From: Ewingella sp963519305
GTDB taxonomy: Bacteria; Pseudomonadota; Gammaproteobacteria; Enterobacterales; Enterobacteriaceae
Length of the DNA: 64,000 nt
Reading direction: 5' to 3'
NCBI GenBank assembly: GCA_963519305.1
Contig: CAUQMS010000015.1
Location: forward strand, 1-64,000
Part shown: positions 32,434-41,090 of the stretch, one piece after another
Layout of the letters: each line of letters begins with the position of its first letter
Position numbering within the stretch: the stretch's first letter is position 1
Program-made: the position numbers and the translations under genes
The notes under the pieces: model-generated
The model's input: only the letters and a program-made list of their open reading frames with translations
Databases searched by the model: none
Told to the model about the DNA's origin: nothing

Positions 32434-33483
32434 ATGTCAGAATTCAATCCGATCGATCATCCGCATCGTCGCTATAACCCGTTGACTGACCAATGGATCC
32501 TGGTCAGCCCACACCGGGCCAAGCGTCCGTGGCAGGGCCAGCAGGAAACGCCGTCGCAGGAGACCCTGCCACAGCACGATCCCGACTGTTTTCTTTGTCC
32601 GGGCAATACCCGCGTCACCGGCGACGTGAATCCGGATTACGCCGGTACGCACGTCTTCACCAATGATTTTGCCGCGCTGATGCCGGATACGCCTTTCGCG
32701 CCGGAAAGTCACGATCCGCTGATGCGCATTCAGAGCGCACGCGGTACCAGCCGCGTGATCTGTTTTTCGCCTGATCACAGTAAAACATTGCCGCAGCTCT
32801 CTGTCGCGGCGTTGGAAGAGGTGGTGAAAACCTGGCAGGAACAGAGCGCAGATTTGGGCAAAACCTACCCGTGGGTACAGGTATTTGAGAACAAAGGCGC
32901 CGCAATGGGCTGCTCGAATCCGCATCCTCATGGGCAGATCTGGGCCAACAGCTTTCTGCCGAACGAAGCCGAACGCGAAGATCGCTTACAGCGGACTTAT
33001 TTGCAGGAACAGGGCTCGCCAATGCTGGTCGATTACGCACAGCGCGAGCTGGCGGACGGCAGTCGTACCGTGGTGGAAACCGAGCACTGGCTGGCCGTGG
33101 TCCCATACTGGGCGGCGTGGCCGTTCGAAACCTTGCTGTTGCCGAAAACCCATATTCAGCGCATCACCGATCTCAGCGACGCACAGCGCACTGATTTAGC
33201 GCTGGCGCTGAAAAAACTGACCAGCCGTTACGACAATCTGTTCCAGTGCTCGTTCCCCTATTCGATGGGCTGGCACGGTGCGCCTTATACCGAAGGCGAT
33301 CAGAGCCACTGGCAGTTGCACGCACATTTTTATCCGCCGCTGTTACGTTCGGCGTCGGTACGTAAATTCATGGTCGGCTACGAAATGCTGGCTGAAACCC
33401 AACGCGACCTGACCGCAGAACAAGCGGCCGAGCGTCTGCGGGCGGTGAGTGATGTTCATTATCGTGAAGCCGGAGTGAAATGA
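32434..33483 (+). CDS. galT: Galactose-1-phosphate uridylyltransferase GalT
   Basis: GalT moves UMP from UDP-glucose to galactose 1-phosphate by way of a uridylylated histidine. The protein has 349 residues. The active site is GCSNPHPHGQIW (HPH, about residues 164-166); the zinc ligands include CFLCPGN. The C-terminal HFYPPLLRS is conserved. Its stop overlaps the galK start region. Confidence 0.98.
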   Translation: MSEFNPIDHPHRRYNPLTDQWILVSPHRAKRPWQGQQETPSQETLPQHDPDCFLCPGNTRVTGDVNPDYAGTHVFTNDFAALMPDTPFAPESHDPLMRIQSARGTSRVICFSPDHSKTLPQLSVAALEEVVKTWQEQSADLGKTYPWVQVFENKGAAMGCSNPHPHGQIWANSFLPNEAEREDRLQRTYLQEQGSPMLVDYAQRELADGSRTVVETEHWLAVVPYWAAWPFETLLLPKTHIQRITDLSDAQRTDLALALKKLTSRYDNLFQCSFPYSMGWHGAPYTEGDQSHWQLHAHFYPPLLRSASVRKFMVGYEMLAETQRDLTAEQAAERLRAVSDVHYREAGVK

Positions 33484-34631
33484 TGAAACTGAAAAACAAA
33501 ACCCTGGAAATTTTTGAACAGAAATTTGGCTACCCGGCCACTATCACTATCAAAGCTCCGGGCCGCGTCAATCTGATTGGCGAACACACCGACTATAACG
33601 ACGGCTTCGTTCTTCCCTGCGCAATTGACTACGAAACCGTGATCGCCTGCGCCCAGCGCAACGACCGCCAGATCCGCATTATTGCGGCGGATTATGACAA
33701 TGAAGAGGACGTGTTCTCCCTCGATGAACCCATCCTCAGCAGCAAAACCTATCCGTGGGCTAACTATGTGCGCGGCGTAGTGAAACACCTGCTGCAACGC
33801 AATAAAGATTTCTCCGGTGCCGACATGGTCGTCAGCGGTAACGTCCCGCAGGGCGCGGGCCTCAGCTCTTCCGCATCACTGGAAGTCGCGGTCGGGCAGG
33901 CGCTGAAATCGCTGTATGACCTGCCGCTCGACGGCGTCGCGCTGGCACTGAATGGTCAGGAAGCGGAAAACCAGTTTGTTGGCTGTAACTGCGGGATCAT
34001 GGATCAGCTGATCTCCGCCCTAGGCAAACAGGATCACGCGCTGTTAATCGACTGCCGCTCGCTGGAAACCCGCGCGGTCTCCATGCCGGAAAACGCCGCA
34101 GTGGTTATTATCAACTCCAACGTTAAACGCGGTCTGGTCGACAGCGAATACAACGCCCGTCGTGAACAGTGTGAAACCGCTGCCCGCTTCTTTGGCGTGA
34201 AAGCACTGCGAGACGTAGATCCTTCCCTGTTCTTCTCGATCGCCGACGAACTGGATCCGGTGGTTTCCCGCCGCGCCCGCCACGTTATCACCGAGAACGA
34301 TCGTACGGTGGCCGCTGCGGATGCGCTGGCCGCAGGCGATCTGAAACGCATGGGCGAACTGATGGCAGAGTCCCACGCCTCCATGCGGGATGACTTTGAG
34401 ATAACCGTTCCCCCGGTCGATACACTGGTGGAGATCGTCAAAGGCGTGATTGGCGACAAAGGCGGTGTGCGCATGACCGGCGGCGGCTTTGGCGGTTGCA
34501 TCGTGGCGCTGATCCCGGCTGAGTTGGTGGACGCGGTACGCGATACCGTTGCCCGTGAGTATCCGGCGCAAACCGGCCTGAAAGAGACATTTTATGTCTG
34601 CACCGCTTCGCAGGGAGCAGGCATATGCTGA
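33483..34631 (+). CDS. galK: Galactokinase GalK
   Basis: GalK phosphorylates alpha-D-galactose at C1. The protein has 382 residues, a GHMP kinase. GRVNLIGEHTDYNDG is the galactokinase signature (residues 27-41), GAGLSSSASLEV is the ATP loop, MTGGGFGGC is motif 3. Two adjacent ATG codons (33480, 33483) are possible; 33483 gives a 7-nt gap to GGAG and the E. coli length. Its end overlaps galM by 7 bp. Confidence 0.98.
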   Translation: MKLKNKTLEIFEQKFGYPATITIKAPGRVNLIGEHTDYNDGFVLPCAIDYETVIACAQRNDRQIRIIAADYDNEEDVFSLDEPILSSKTYPWANYVRGVVKHLLQRNKDFSGADMVVSGNVPQGAGLSSSASLEVAVGQALKSLYDLPLDGVALALNGQEAENQFVGCNCGIMDQLISALGKQDHALLIDCRSLETRAVSMPENAAVVIINSNVKRGLVDSEYNARREQCETAARFFGVKALRDVDPSLFFSIADELDPVVSRRARHVITENDRTVAAADALAAGDLKRMGELMAESHASMRDDFEITVPPVDTLVEIVKGVIGDKGGVRMTGGGFGGCIVALIPAELVDAVRDTVAREYPAQTGLKETFYVCTASQGAGIC

Positions 34632-35671
34632 AGCCGGAAAACACTCTGTTAGCCCCTGACGGCGGCCCTTTCGCGCTGATCACACTGAAAAATGCGGTGG
34701 GAACCACTGCCACATTCATGGACTGGGGTGCCACCTGGCTGTCACTGGAATTACCGCTGGCCGATGGCGAAACCCGGGAACTGCTGCTGGGCTGCGAAAA
34801 TCCGCAGGAGTACGTCAACCAGAGCGCCTATCTGGGCGCCACGGTCGGGCGTTATGCCAACCGCATCGCCCGCTCGCAGTTTCAGATCGACTGTAAACCG
34901 CACCTGCTGGTCGCCAATCAGGGCGTGCATCAGCTGCACGGCGGGCCGGAAGGTTTCCACGCGCGGCGCTGGAAAATCCTGTTGCAAAGCGCGCAGAAGG
35001 TGAGTTTCCAGCTGTTTTCCCCCGATGGGGATCAGGGCTATCCGGGCGATATGACGGCTGAAGTTCAATATCAGCTGACGGACGATAACCGTCTGGAGAT
35101 CCGCTATAAAGCCACGGTGGATAAGCTCTGCCCGGTCAATCTGACCAATCACGCCTATTTTAATCTCGACGGTGAAGGCAAAGATGCGCGCCAGCAGACC
35201 CTGCAACTGTTTGCCGACCGCTTCCTGCCGATCGACAGCGACGGTATTCCCTGCGCTGACCCGACACCCGTTGAACACACCGGAATGAATTTCAACGTGC
35301 CGAAAACGCTGGAAAAAGACTTTCTCATCGACCGCGATCAGCAGCGGGTGAAAGGCTACGACCACGCTTATTTGCTTAACCGTGGCTGCAACAGCGGCGA
35401 ACATCCGGCGGCGCATTTGTGGTCGGCGGACGGAAAAGTGAAAATGAGCGTGTTTACCACCGCCCCGGCGCTGCAGCTTTACAGCGGCAATTTCCTCGGT
35501 GGCACCCCCAACCGCACCGGCGGCGAATATGCCAGCTATCAGGGCGTCGCGCTGGAGAGTGAATTCCTGCCCGACAGCCCGAACCACTCCACCTGGCCGC
35601 AGCCAAGCTGCTGGATCAAACCCGGTCAAATTTATCGCTCACAAACGGTTTATCAATTTTTCGCATTATAA
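34625..35671 (+). CDS. galM: Aldose 1-epimerase (mutarotase) GalM
   Basis: GalM interconverts beta- and alpha-galactose, supplying GalK. A 348-residue beta-sandwich protein. GRYANRIA and NQGVHQLHGG carry one catalytic His, NLTNHAYFNLDG the second, and the general base Glu is in GVALESEFLPDSPN. It is the last gene of the operon, overlapping galK, with an intrinsic terminator after it. Confidence 0.97.
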   Translation: MLKPENTLLAPDGGPFALITLKNAVGTTATFMDWGATWLSLELPLADGETRELLLGCENPQEYVNQSAYLGATVGRYANRIARSQFQIDCKPHLLVANQGVHQLHGGPEGFHARRWKILLQSAQKVSFQLFSPDGDQGYPGDMTAEVQYQLTDDNRLEIRYKATVDKLCPVNLTNHAYFNLDGEGKDARQQTLQLFADRFLPIDSDGIPCADPTPVEHTGMNFNVPKTLEKDFLIDRDQQRVKGYDHAYLLNRGCNSGEHPAAHLWSADGKVKMSVFTTAPALQLYSGNFLGGTPNRTGGEYASYQGVALESEFLPDSPNHSTWPQPSCWIKPGQIYRSQTVYQFFAL

Positions 35672-35692
35672 GCTGAAGTGATGTGATATCAG

Positions 35693-35714
35693 CAGGGCCG
35701 CAAGGCCCTGTTTT
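35693..35714 (+). terminator. Intrinsic terminator of galETKM
   Basis: CAGGGCC-GCAA-GGCCCTG followed by TTTT, 21 bp past the galM stop. The GCAA tetraloop makes this a stable hairpin. Confidence 0.85.
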
Positions 35715-35853
35715 AACAGCCGCCACGCTCCCTTCCCTGATGTGAAATGTGACCTTCCACTCATCCTCCTTCGCTTTTTTTATGCTAAAGCACGTCACTC
35801 CATCTACGCTTAGGGAGTGTCCTGCCAATGGGACGTCTGATAAGGAATCTGTT

Positions 35854-36186
35854 ATGCGTTTAACCGTGATTTTACCTCTGCTGGCCACGTTATTTATCGG
35901 CGGTTCGGCGCTGGCTGCCGACACTGCGAAAGCTCCTTCTGCGGCGCAGGCTGCACAGCGTCAAAAAATGACTGACTGTAATCAGCAGGCCACCAGCCAG
36001 TCGCTCAAAGGTGATCAGCGTAAAACCTTTATGAGTCACTGCCTGAAAGCAGAAACCAAGCCCGATCAGAAAATGACCGAGCAGCAAAACAAAATGAAAA
36101 CCTGTAATGCCGATGCAGGGAAAAAGGATCTCAAAGGCGATGCCCGTAAGACCTTTATGAGTACCTGTCTGAAAAAAGCCAGCTAA
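35854..36186 (+). CDS. psiF: PsiF-family small periplasmic protein
   Basis: A 110-residue exported protein: signal peptide about 1-22 (LLATLFIGGSALA), then two repeats of the PsiF unit, M-x2-C-N-x2-A ... LKGDQRKTFMSHCLK and LKGDARKTFMSTCLK. PsiF is induced by phosphate starvation in E. coli; its role is unknown. Four Cys are placed evenly, suggesting disulfides. I find no Pho box here, so regulation by PhoB is not supported by sequence. Start at 35854 has AAGGAA upstream. Confidence 0.85.
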   Translation: MRLTVILPLLATLFIGGSALAADTAKAPSAAQAAQRQKMTDCNQQATSQSLKGDQRKTFMSHCLKAETKPDQKMTEQQNKMKTCNADAGKKDLKGDARKTFMSTCLKKAS

Positions 36187-36291
36187 CGGCTGAAGTGAAC
36201 TCTTAAATTCGCTATGGTGAAGGGACTTCGAGCGGCGCAGGCGGTAACGCAGCGCACAATCAGATTGCCGTCTGCGGCGCTCAGGCCATAT

Positions 36292-36310
36292 AATGATAAG
36301 CGTTATCATT
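36292..36310. promoter_or_regulatory. Fur-box-like palindrome upstream of gpmA
   Basis: AATGATAAGCGTTATCATT, perfect 8-bp arms about a 3-bp centre, close to the Fur consensus GATAATGATAATCATTATC. It ends 30 bp before gpmA. gpmA is reported as Fur-regulated in E. coli. Confidence 0.75.
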
Positions 36311-36339
36311 GAAAATTCAGTTAATTGAGGAGTTTAGCT

Positions 36340-37092
36340 ATGGCTGTAACCAAACTGGTTCTGGTAAGACACGGCGAAAGTGAGTGGAACAAAGAAAACC
36401 GTTTTACCGGTTGGCATGATGTTGATCTGTCTGACAAGGGCCGTACCGAAGCGAAAGCTGCCGGTCAGTTGCTGAAAGATGAAGGCTTCCATTTCGACTT
36501 CGCTTACACCTCTGTGCTGAAACGTGCCATCCATACTTTGTGGAGCGTTCTGGACGAACTGGATCAGCCGTGGCTGCCAGTTGAGAAATCCTGGAAACTG
36601 AACGAACGTCATTACGGCGCGTTGCAGGGTCTGGATAAAGCAGAAACCGCAGCAAAATACGGCGACGAGCAAGTTAAACAATGGCGTCGTGGCTTTGCCG
36701 TGACTCCGCCAGAACTGGATCGCGCAGACGAGCGCTTCCCAGGGCATGATCCGCGCTATGCGAAACTGCGCCCTGAAGAGCTGCCAACGACTGAAAGTCT
36801 GGCACTGACCATCGATCGCGTTATTCCTTTCTGGACCGACGTTATCAAACCACGCATCGAAAGCGGTGAGCGCGTGATCATTGCCGCACACGGCAACTCC
36901 CTGCGTGCACTGGTTAAATACCTGGATAACCTGGGTGAAGACGAAATTCTTGAACTGAACATCCCTACCGGTGTGCCATTGGTTTACGAATTCGACGAAA
37001 ACTTCAAACCTATCAAACATTACTATCTGGGCAATGCCGACGAAATCGCTGCGAAAGCCGCGGCCGTAGCAAACCAGGGTAAAGCGAAGTAA
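36340..37092 (+). CDS. gpmA: 2,3-bisphosphoglycerate-dependent phosphoglycerate mutase GpmA
   Basis: GpmA interconverts 3- and 2-phosphoglycerate in glycolysis via a phosphohistidine. The protein has 250 residues, as in E. coli. LVLVRHGESEWN places the nucleophile at H11; the second catalytic His is in IIAAHGNSLRAL. AGGAG is 7 nt before the ATG at 36340. The Fur-like palindrome just upstream suggests iron-dependent control. A terminator follows at 37126. Confidence 0.98.
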   Translation: MAVTKLVLVRHGESEWNKENRFTGWHDVDLSDKGRTEAKAAGQLLKDEGFHFDFAYTSVLKRAIHTLWSVLDELDQPWLPVEKSWKLNERHYGALQGLDKAETAAKYGDEQVKQWRRGFAVTPPELDRADERFPGHDPRYAKLRPEELPTTESLALTIDRVIPFWTDVIKPRIESGERVIIAAHGNSLRALVKYLDNLGEDEILELNIPTGVPLVYEFDENFKPIKHYYLGNADEIAAKAAAVANQGKAK

Positions 37093-37125
37093 TTTCGCCA
37101 CGTCTGCATTTGATGGCAGAAACAG

Positions 37126-37157
37126 AAAAGGGGTAGCGAAAGCTGTCCCTTTTTTTA
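37126..37157 (+). terminator. Intrinsic terminator of gpmA
   Basis: AAAGGG and CCCTTT arms enclosing AGC-GAAA-GCT, followed by a T-run. Confidence 0.85.
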
Positions 37158-37207
37158 TGGTTTTCAGTGATAAAGTAGAGATATATTTATCCGTACAGGA
37201 ATGAGTC

Positions 37208-38665
37208 ATGTCCCGCGCTGATGCAGAAACAGAAGAAAACCCTCACCCCGCAGAGAGCCCGAACCGGAGTGCGGGCATTTCCTCCATGGCACTGCTGGTG
37301 GCCGGGGCCTTTTTTATGGAGTTTCTGGACGGCACCGTCATTGCCACCGCGCTGCCCAGTATGGCGCTGTCATTTGGCGTATCGGCGGTGGATTTAAACA
37401 TCGGCATCAGCGCCTATTTACTGACACTGGCGGTGCTGATCCCTGCCAGTGGCTGGATCGCCGAGCGCTTCGGTGCCAGAAACGTCTTCAGCTCTGCCCT
37501 GCTTATCTTCACCCTCTCATCGTTATTTTGCGGGCTGGCAACCAACGTCACCGAATTTGTCGTGATGCGGGTCATGCAGGGCATTGGCGGTGCGATGATG
37601 GTGCCGGTGGGGAGGCTGGCAGTCTTGCGCAGTACGTCGAAAGATCAACTGATTAAGGCGATAGCCACGCTGACCTGGCCGGCGCTGGTCGCGCCTATTC
37701 TCGGGCCACCGCTTGGTGGCTTCATTACCACCTATGCCAGCTGGCACTGGATATTCTTCATCAATGTTCCGCTGGGTGCGTTGGCCATTTTCTTAGCCTG
37801 GCGGCTGATCCCCAACACTCCCACGGCGGCCAAACAGCCTTTCGACATCAAAGGCTTTATTGCCATGGGTGTGGCGATGCTGTGTTTAGTGATCGGTCTG
37901 GAACTGTGCAGCCAGCAGCAGGTTAATCTCACTTACGCATTGCTGTTACTGGCGGCGGGCGGGATCGCGCTGTGGATGGCTGTCAAGCATCTGCGTGATG
38001 CCCGCTTCCCGATGATCCGGCTCACTTCGCTCAAGGTGAACAGCTTTAAGGTCACCATGCGCGGCGGGTTTATTTTCCGTACCACTATCAGCGCAGTGCC
38101 TTTCATGTTGCCGCTGATGTTTCAGGTTGGGTTCGGGATGGATGCCTTTCAGTCAGGTATTTTGGTGCTGGCCGTGTTCGCGGGTAATCTTATGATGAAA
38201 CCGGCCACCACCCCGCTGATCCGCCATTTTGGCTTTAAAAAGTTACTGATCGGCAACGGGTTACTCAGCGCCCTCTCCCTGCTGGTATGCGCCTTTCTCA
38301 CCCCCTCCAGCCCGATCATATTGACGATGGTGATGCTGTTCTGGGGCGGACTATGCCGCTCAATGCAGTTCACCGGGATCAGCACGTTGGCCTTTGCCGA
38401 GGTGCCGGACACGGAAATGAGCTCGGCCAATACGTTATTCAGTACGTCATTACAGCTTGCAGCAGGTCTTGGTGTCACGCTCGGCGCGCTCAGTATCAGG
38501 GCGGGAGAGTTTATCGCCCTGAAAGCAGGGTTAGCGGCGGTACCCGGTATCGCCTTCCGGCTGGGATTTGTAATTATTGCCGTGGTGACGGCGCTTGCGG
38601 TGATCGACATTGCCCGCCTGGCACCAGATGCCGGTATTGCCGTGTCGCGCAAAAGCAAGAAATGA
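37208..38665 (+). CDS. MFS transporter, DHA2 (EmrB/QacA-like) family
   Basis: A 485-residue inner membrane protein with about 14 hydrophobic segments, as in the proton-driven DHA2 exporters. Motif ELDGTVIATALP occurs as FLDGTVIATALPSMA near residue 40, and motif C as APILGPPLGGFI near residue 160. Substrates are probably drugs or other small molecules but cannot be told. Between gpmA and aroG E. coli has no such gene, so this is an insertion. It has no partner membrane-fusion gene nearby. Its stop codon touches the aroG terminator. Confidence 0.87.
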   Translation: MSRADAETEENPHPAESPNRSAGISSMALLVAGAFFMEFLDGTVIATALPSMALSFGVSAVDLNIGISAYLLTLAVLIPASGWIAERFGARNVFSSALLIFTLSSLFCGLATNVTEFVVMRVMQGIGGAMMVPVGRLAVLRSTSKDQLIKAIATLTWPALVAPILGPPLGGFITTYASWHWIFFINVPLGALAIFLAWRLIPNTPTAAKQPFDIKGFIAMGVAMLCLVIGLELCSQQQVNLTYALLLLAAGGIALWMAVKHLRDARFPMIRLTSLKVNSFKVTMRGGFIFRTTISAVPFMLPLMFQVGFGMDAFQSGILVLAVFAGNLMMKPATTPLIRHFGFKKLLIGNGLLSALSLLVCAFLTPSSPIILTMVMLFWGGLCRSMQFTGISTLAFAEVPDTEMSSANTLFSTSLQLAAGLGVTLGALSIRAGEFIALKAGLAAVPGIAFRLGFVIIAVVTALAVIDIARLAPDAGIAVSRKSKK

Positions 38666-38687
38666 AAAAGCCCCGTTCAACGGGGCT
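38665..38687 (-). terminator. Intrinsic terminator of aroG
   Basis: On the minus strand AGCCCCG-TTGAA-CGGGGCT followed by TTTTCA. The stem can also act on the convergent MFS gene, whose stop codon adjoins it. Confidence 0.85.
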
Positions 38688-38713
38688 CTGTAAACATTTT
38701 CTATTGTGCCGGA

Positions 38714-39766
38714 TTAACCGCGACGCGCTTTGACTGCACTGGCCAGGTCACGCAGCAGAACTTCGGTATCTTCCCAGCCGATACAGGCATCGGTCACGCT
38801 CTGGCCGTAAGTCAGAGGTTCACCGCTGTCGAGGTTTTGATTGCCTTCGACCAGATGACTTTCTACCATCACGCCCATTATTGACTGCTCACCGTTGGCC
38901 AGCTGACCGCAAACGTCTGTACAGACTTCCATCTGTTTTTTGAACTGCTTGCTGCTGTTGGCATGGCTGAAGTCGATCATGATTTGCGCGGGTAAACCGC
39001 CTTTTTTCAGGCCTTCTTTCACTTCTTTCACATCTACTGCGCTGTAGTTCGGTTTCTTGCCGCCGCGCAGGATGATGTGGCAGTCGTTATTGCCGCTGGT
39101 GCTGACAATCGCCGAGTGGCCCCATTTGGTGACGGACAGGAAGCAGTGCGGTGCACCGGCAGCGTTAATGGCGTCGATAGCCACTTTAATGGTGCCGTCA
39201 GTGCCGTTTTTGAAGCCAACCGGACAGGAGAGACCTGAAGCCAGTTCGCGGTGAACCTGAGATTCCGTAGTACGCGCACCGATAGCGCCCCAGCTCATCA
39301 GATCGGCTAAATATTGCGGCGTGATCATATCAAGGAATTCACCGGCGGCCGGTAAACCTGAGTCATTAATATCCAGCAACAATTTGCGTGCAATACGCAG
39401 GCCATCATTAATCTGATAGCTGTTGTTCATATGCGGGTCATTAATCAGCCCTTTCCAGCCCACGGTCGTACGCGGTTTTTCAAAATATACGCGCATGACG
39501 ATTTCCAGTTCGCCACGCAGCTCTTCGCGCATAGTCAGCAAACGGGCGGCGTACTCTTTCGCGGCTTTAGGATCATTAATTGAACAAGGACCAATGACAA
39601 CGAGTAAACGATCATCGTTTCCTTTCAGTATCTTATGAATAGCATTACGTGCCTGAGATACTGTTTTTGCTGCTTTGTCGGTCGCCGGGAATTTCTCCAG
39701 AAGCGCTACCGGAGGCAAAAGTTCCTGAATTTCTTTGATGCGTAAATCGTCGTTTTGATAATTCAT
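38714..39766 (-). CDS. aroG: 3-deoxy-7-phosphoheptulonate synthase AroG (Phe-type)
   Basis: AroG condenses phosphoenolpyruvate and erythrose 4-phosphate, the first step of the shikimate pathway. The protein has 350 residues, equal to E. coli. GPCSINDPKAA, EKPRTTVGWKGL and GTDGTIKVAIDA are active-site segments; the N-terminal IKEIQELLPP belongs to the feedback region for phenylalanine. Start at 39766 is MNYQNDDLRI. A half-good TyrR box (TGTAAA-N6-TTAAGG, 39845-39862) lies upstream; only the left arm is convincing. Confidence 0.98.
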   Translation of the reverse strand: MNYQNDDLRIKEIQELLPPVALLEKFPATDKAAKTVSQARNAIHKILKGNDDRLLVVIGPCSINDPKAAKEYAARLLTMREELRGELEIVMRVYFEKPRTTVGWKGLINDPHMNNSYQINDGLRIARKLLLDINDSGLPAAGEFLDMITPQYLADLMSWGAIGARTTESQVHRELASGLSCPVGFKNGTDGTIKVAIDAINAAGAPHCFLSVTKWGHSAIVSTSGNNDCHIILRGGKKPNYSAVDVKEVKEGLKKGGLPAQIMIDFSHANSSKQFKKQMEVCTDVCGQLANGEQSIMGVMVESHLVEGNQNLDSGEPLTYGQSVTDACIGWEDTEVLLRDLASAVKARRG

Positions 39767-39989
39767 AACTGTTCCATTGGGTCTTTCAAAATGAAGGCGT
39801 AGCGAAATGCTGAACGCGTCCAATCTAGCCGCATTGTGCGCTGGTGTAAATGCACTTTAAGGCTGCGCAGCCTTTACGAATAGTCTCAATAATATTGCAG
39901 CAGGCGAATCCTCAGCTAGGCTTTAGACAGAGATTTTTTACAGCAACACAACGACGATATATCACAACCATAAGATGGAGAGACAAGAT

Positions 39990-40331
39990 ATGAACAAGCT
40001 TGCGATTATGATTCTTGCCGCAACAATGACGTTAGGTAGTGGTGCAGCGTTTGCAGAGGGCACTGACGCGGGTTCCAATAACGGTTCTGCGAATGAGTCC
40101 AACAGCCCGGGCTCCATTCAAAAAATCGCACCGAATGGTGTCGATAACAGCAAAATTAATGATACTGATAAGCCGGTGAATGAAGTCCATAAAAAGACGC
40201 ATAAAAGCACCGATAAAGCGCATCACAAGATGAGCAAGAAAACCGTCGATCACAAAAAAACCATGTGTAAAGACGGCCGCTGTCCGGATCAGGTTCCGGG
40301 AACCAATCAGTCCAAAGCAACAGGTAACTAA
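39990..40331 (+). CDS. ybgS: YbgS-like exported small protein
   Basis: A 113-residue protein with a signal peptide of about 22 (MNKLAIMILAATMTLGSGAA). The mature part is polar with a His/Lys-rich stretch (KKTHKSTDKAHHKMSKK) and the conserved end KTMCKDGRCPD that defines the YbgS family. E. coli ybgS also lies beside aroG. The function is unknown; the paired Cys may form a disulfide and the His-rich run could bind metal, which is only inference. zitB, its neighbour in E. coli, is here displaced by a two-component system. Confidence 0.85.
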   Translation: MNKLAIMILAATMTLGSGAAFAEGTDAGSNNGSANESNSPGSIQKIAPNGVDNSKINDTDKPVNEVHKKTHKSTDKAHHKMSKKTVDHKKTMCKDGRCPDQVPGTNQSKATGN

Positions 40332-40381
40332 TAACGCAGCGAGATATCAGTTAGCGGAATTAATGCATATCTAATGCGTAA

Positions 40382-40403
40382 GGGGAGCTTCGGCTCCCTT
40401 TTT
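40382..40403 (+). terminator. Intrinsic terminator of ybgS
   Basis: GGGAGC-TTCG-GCTCCC followed by TTTTT. The UUCG-type tetraloop is typical of strong terminators. Confidence 0.9.
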
Positions 40404-40475
40404 CATGGGCGTTTGCAAGCGATCCCTCTTCAGTTATGCTGAAAGTCCTTTTATCTTTCAGCGTTGAATATCCTC

Positions 40476-41090
40476 ATGTCTAGACTGTCTCTGCTGCTGG
40501 TCGACGATCACCCGTTAGTTCAGGTAGCACTGGAGGCCGCCTTGCAGAAATCAGCGTACCCGTGGCAGCTAACCAGCGTGGCCGACGATGTGCAGGCCAT
40601 GCGGTGTCTGACAGAACGGGCTTTTCATCTGGTAATTTTGGACATTGGCCTGCCGCAGGTAGATGGCTTACAACTGATGAAACGGATGCTGCGCCACTAC
40701 CCTGCGCTGAACATCATGATTTACACCGCGCAGGAAGAGGATGTTTACGCCCGTCTTGCACAACATGGCGGAGCCTGCGGGTTTGTCAGTAAAGGCCAGG
40801 CGATGGACCGGTTGATAGCCGCCGTCGATGCCGTCAGTCAGGGAGAACGCTTCTTCCCGTTATGGCTACCTAATGCCCCTCCGACCGAGCCCGGTGAGCC
40901 ACAGGTGTTAACCCCAAAAGAGTTACAGGTGATCGGTTTGCTGGCACAGGGTCTCTCGAATTTACAAATAGCCCAGATGCTGAATATCAGCAATAAAACC
41001 GTAAGCACCCATAAGAACAGTATCCTACGAAAAACCGGTGCCAGTAACCTGCTTGAACTGGCGGCGGTATACAGAGAGTTGCAGCCGTGA
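40476..41090 (+). CDS. EvgA/BvgA-like response regulator (NarL family)
   Basis: A 204-residue regulator: receiver with acidic pair D10-D11 and phospho-acceptor D56 (LVILDIGLP), Lys in FVSKGQ, and a C-terminal LuxR-type HTH (LTPKELQVIGLLAQGLSN through KTVSTHKNSILRKTG). This is the domain plan of EvgA/BvgA. The ATG at 40476 and a TTG at 40464 are both possible; neither has a strong ribosome site. Its stop overlaps the start of the sensor kinase by 4 nt (GTGA), so the two form a coupled pair. Its target genes are unknown. Confidence 0.88.
   Translation: MSRLSLLLVDDHPLVQVALEAALQKSAYPWQLTSVADDVQAMRCLTERAFHLVILDIGLPQVDGLQLMKRMLRHYPALNIMIYTAQEEDVYARLAQHGGACGFVSKGQAMDRLIAAVDAVSQGERFFPLWLPNAPPTEPGEPQVLTPKELQVIGLLAQGLSNLQIAQMLNISNKTVSTHKNSILRKTGASNLLELAAVYRELQP

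Noticed and set aside
35715..35853. Pho box upstream of psiF
   Set aside because: No sequence resembling paired CTGTCAT repeats was found.
39845..39862. TyrR box upstream of aroG
   Set aside because: Left half TGTAAA fits, right half TTAAGG matches only 3 of 6; too weak to list as a feature.
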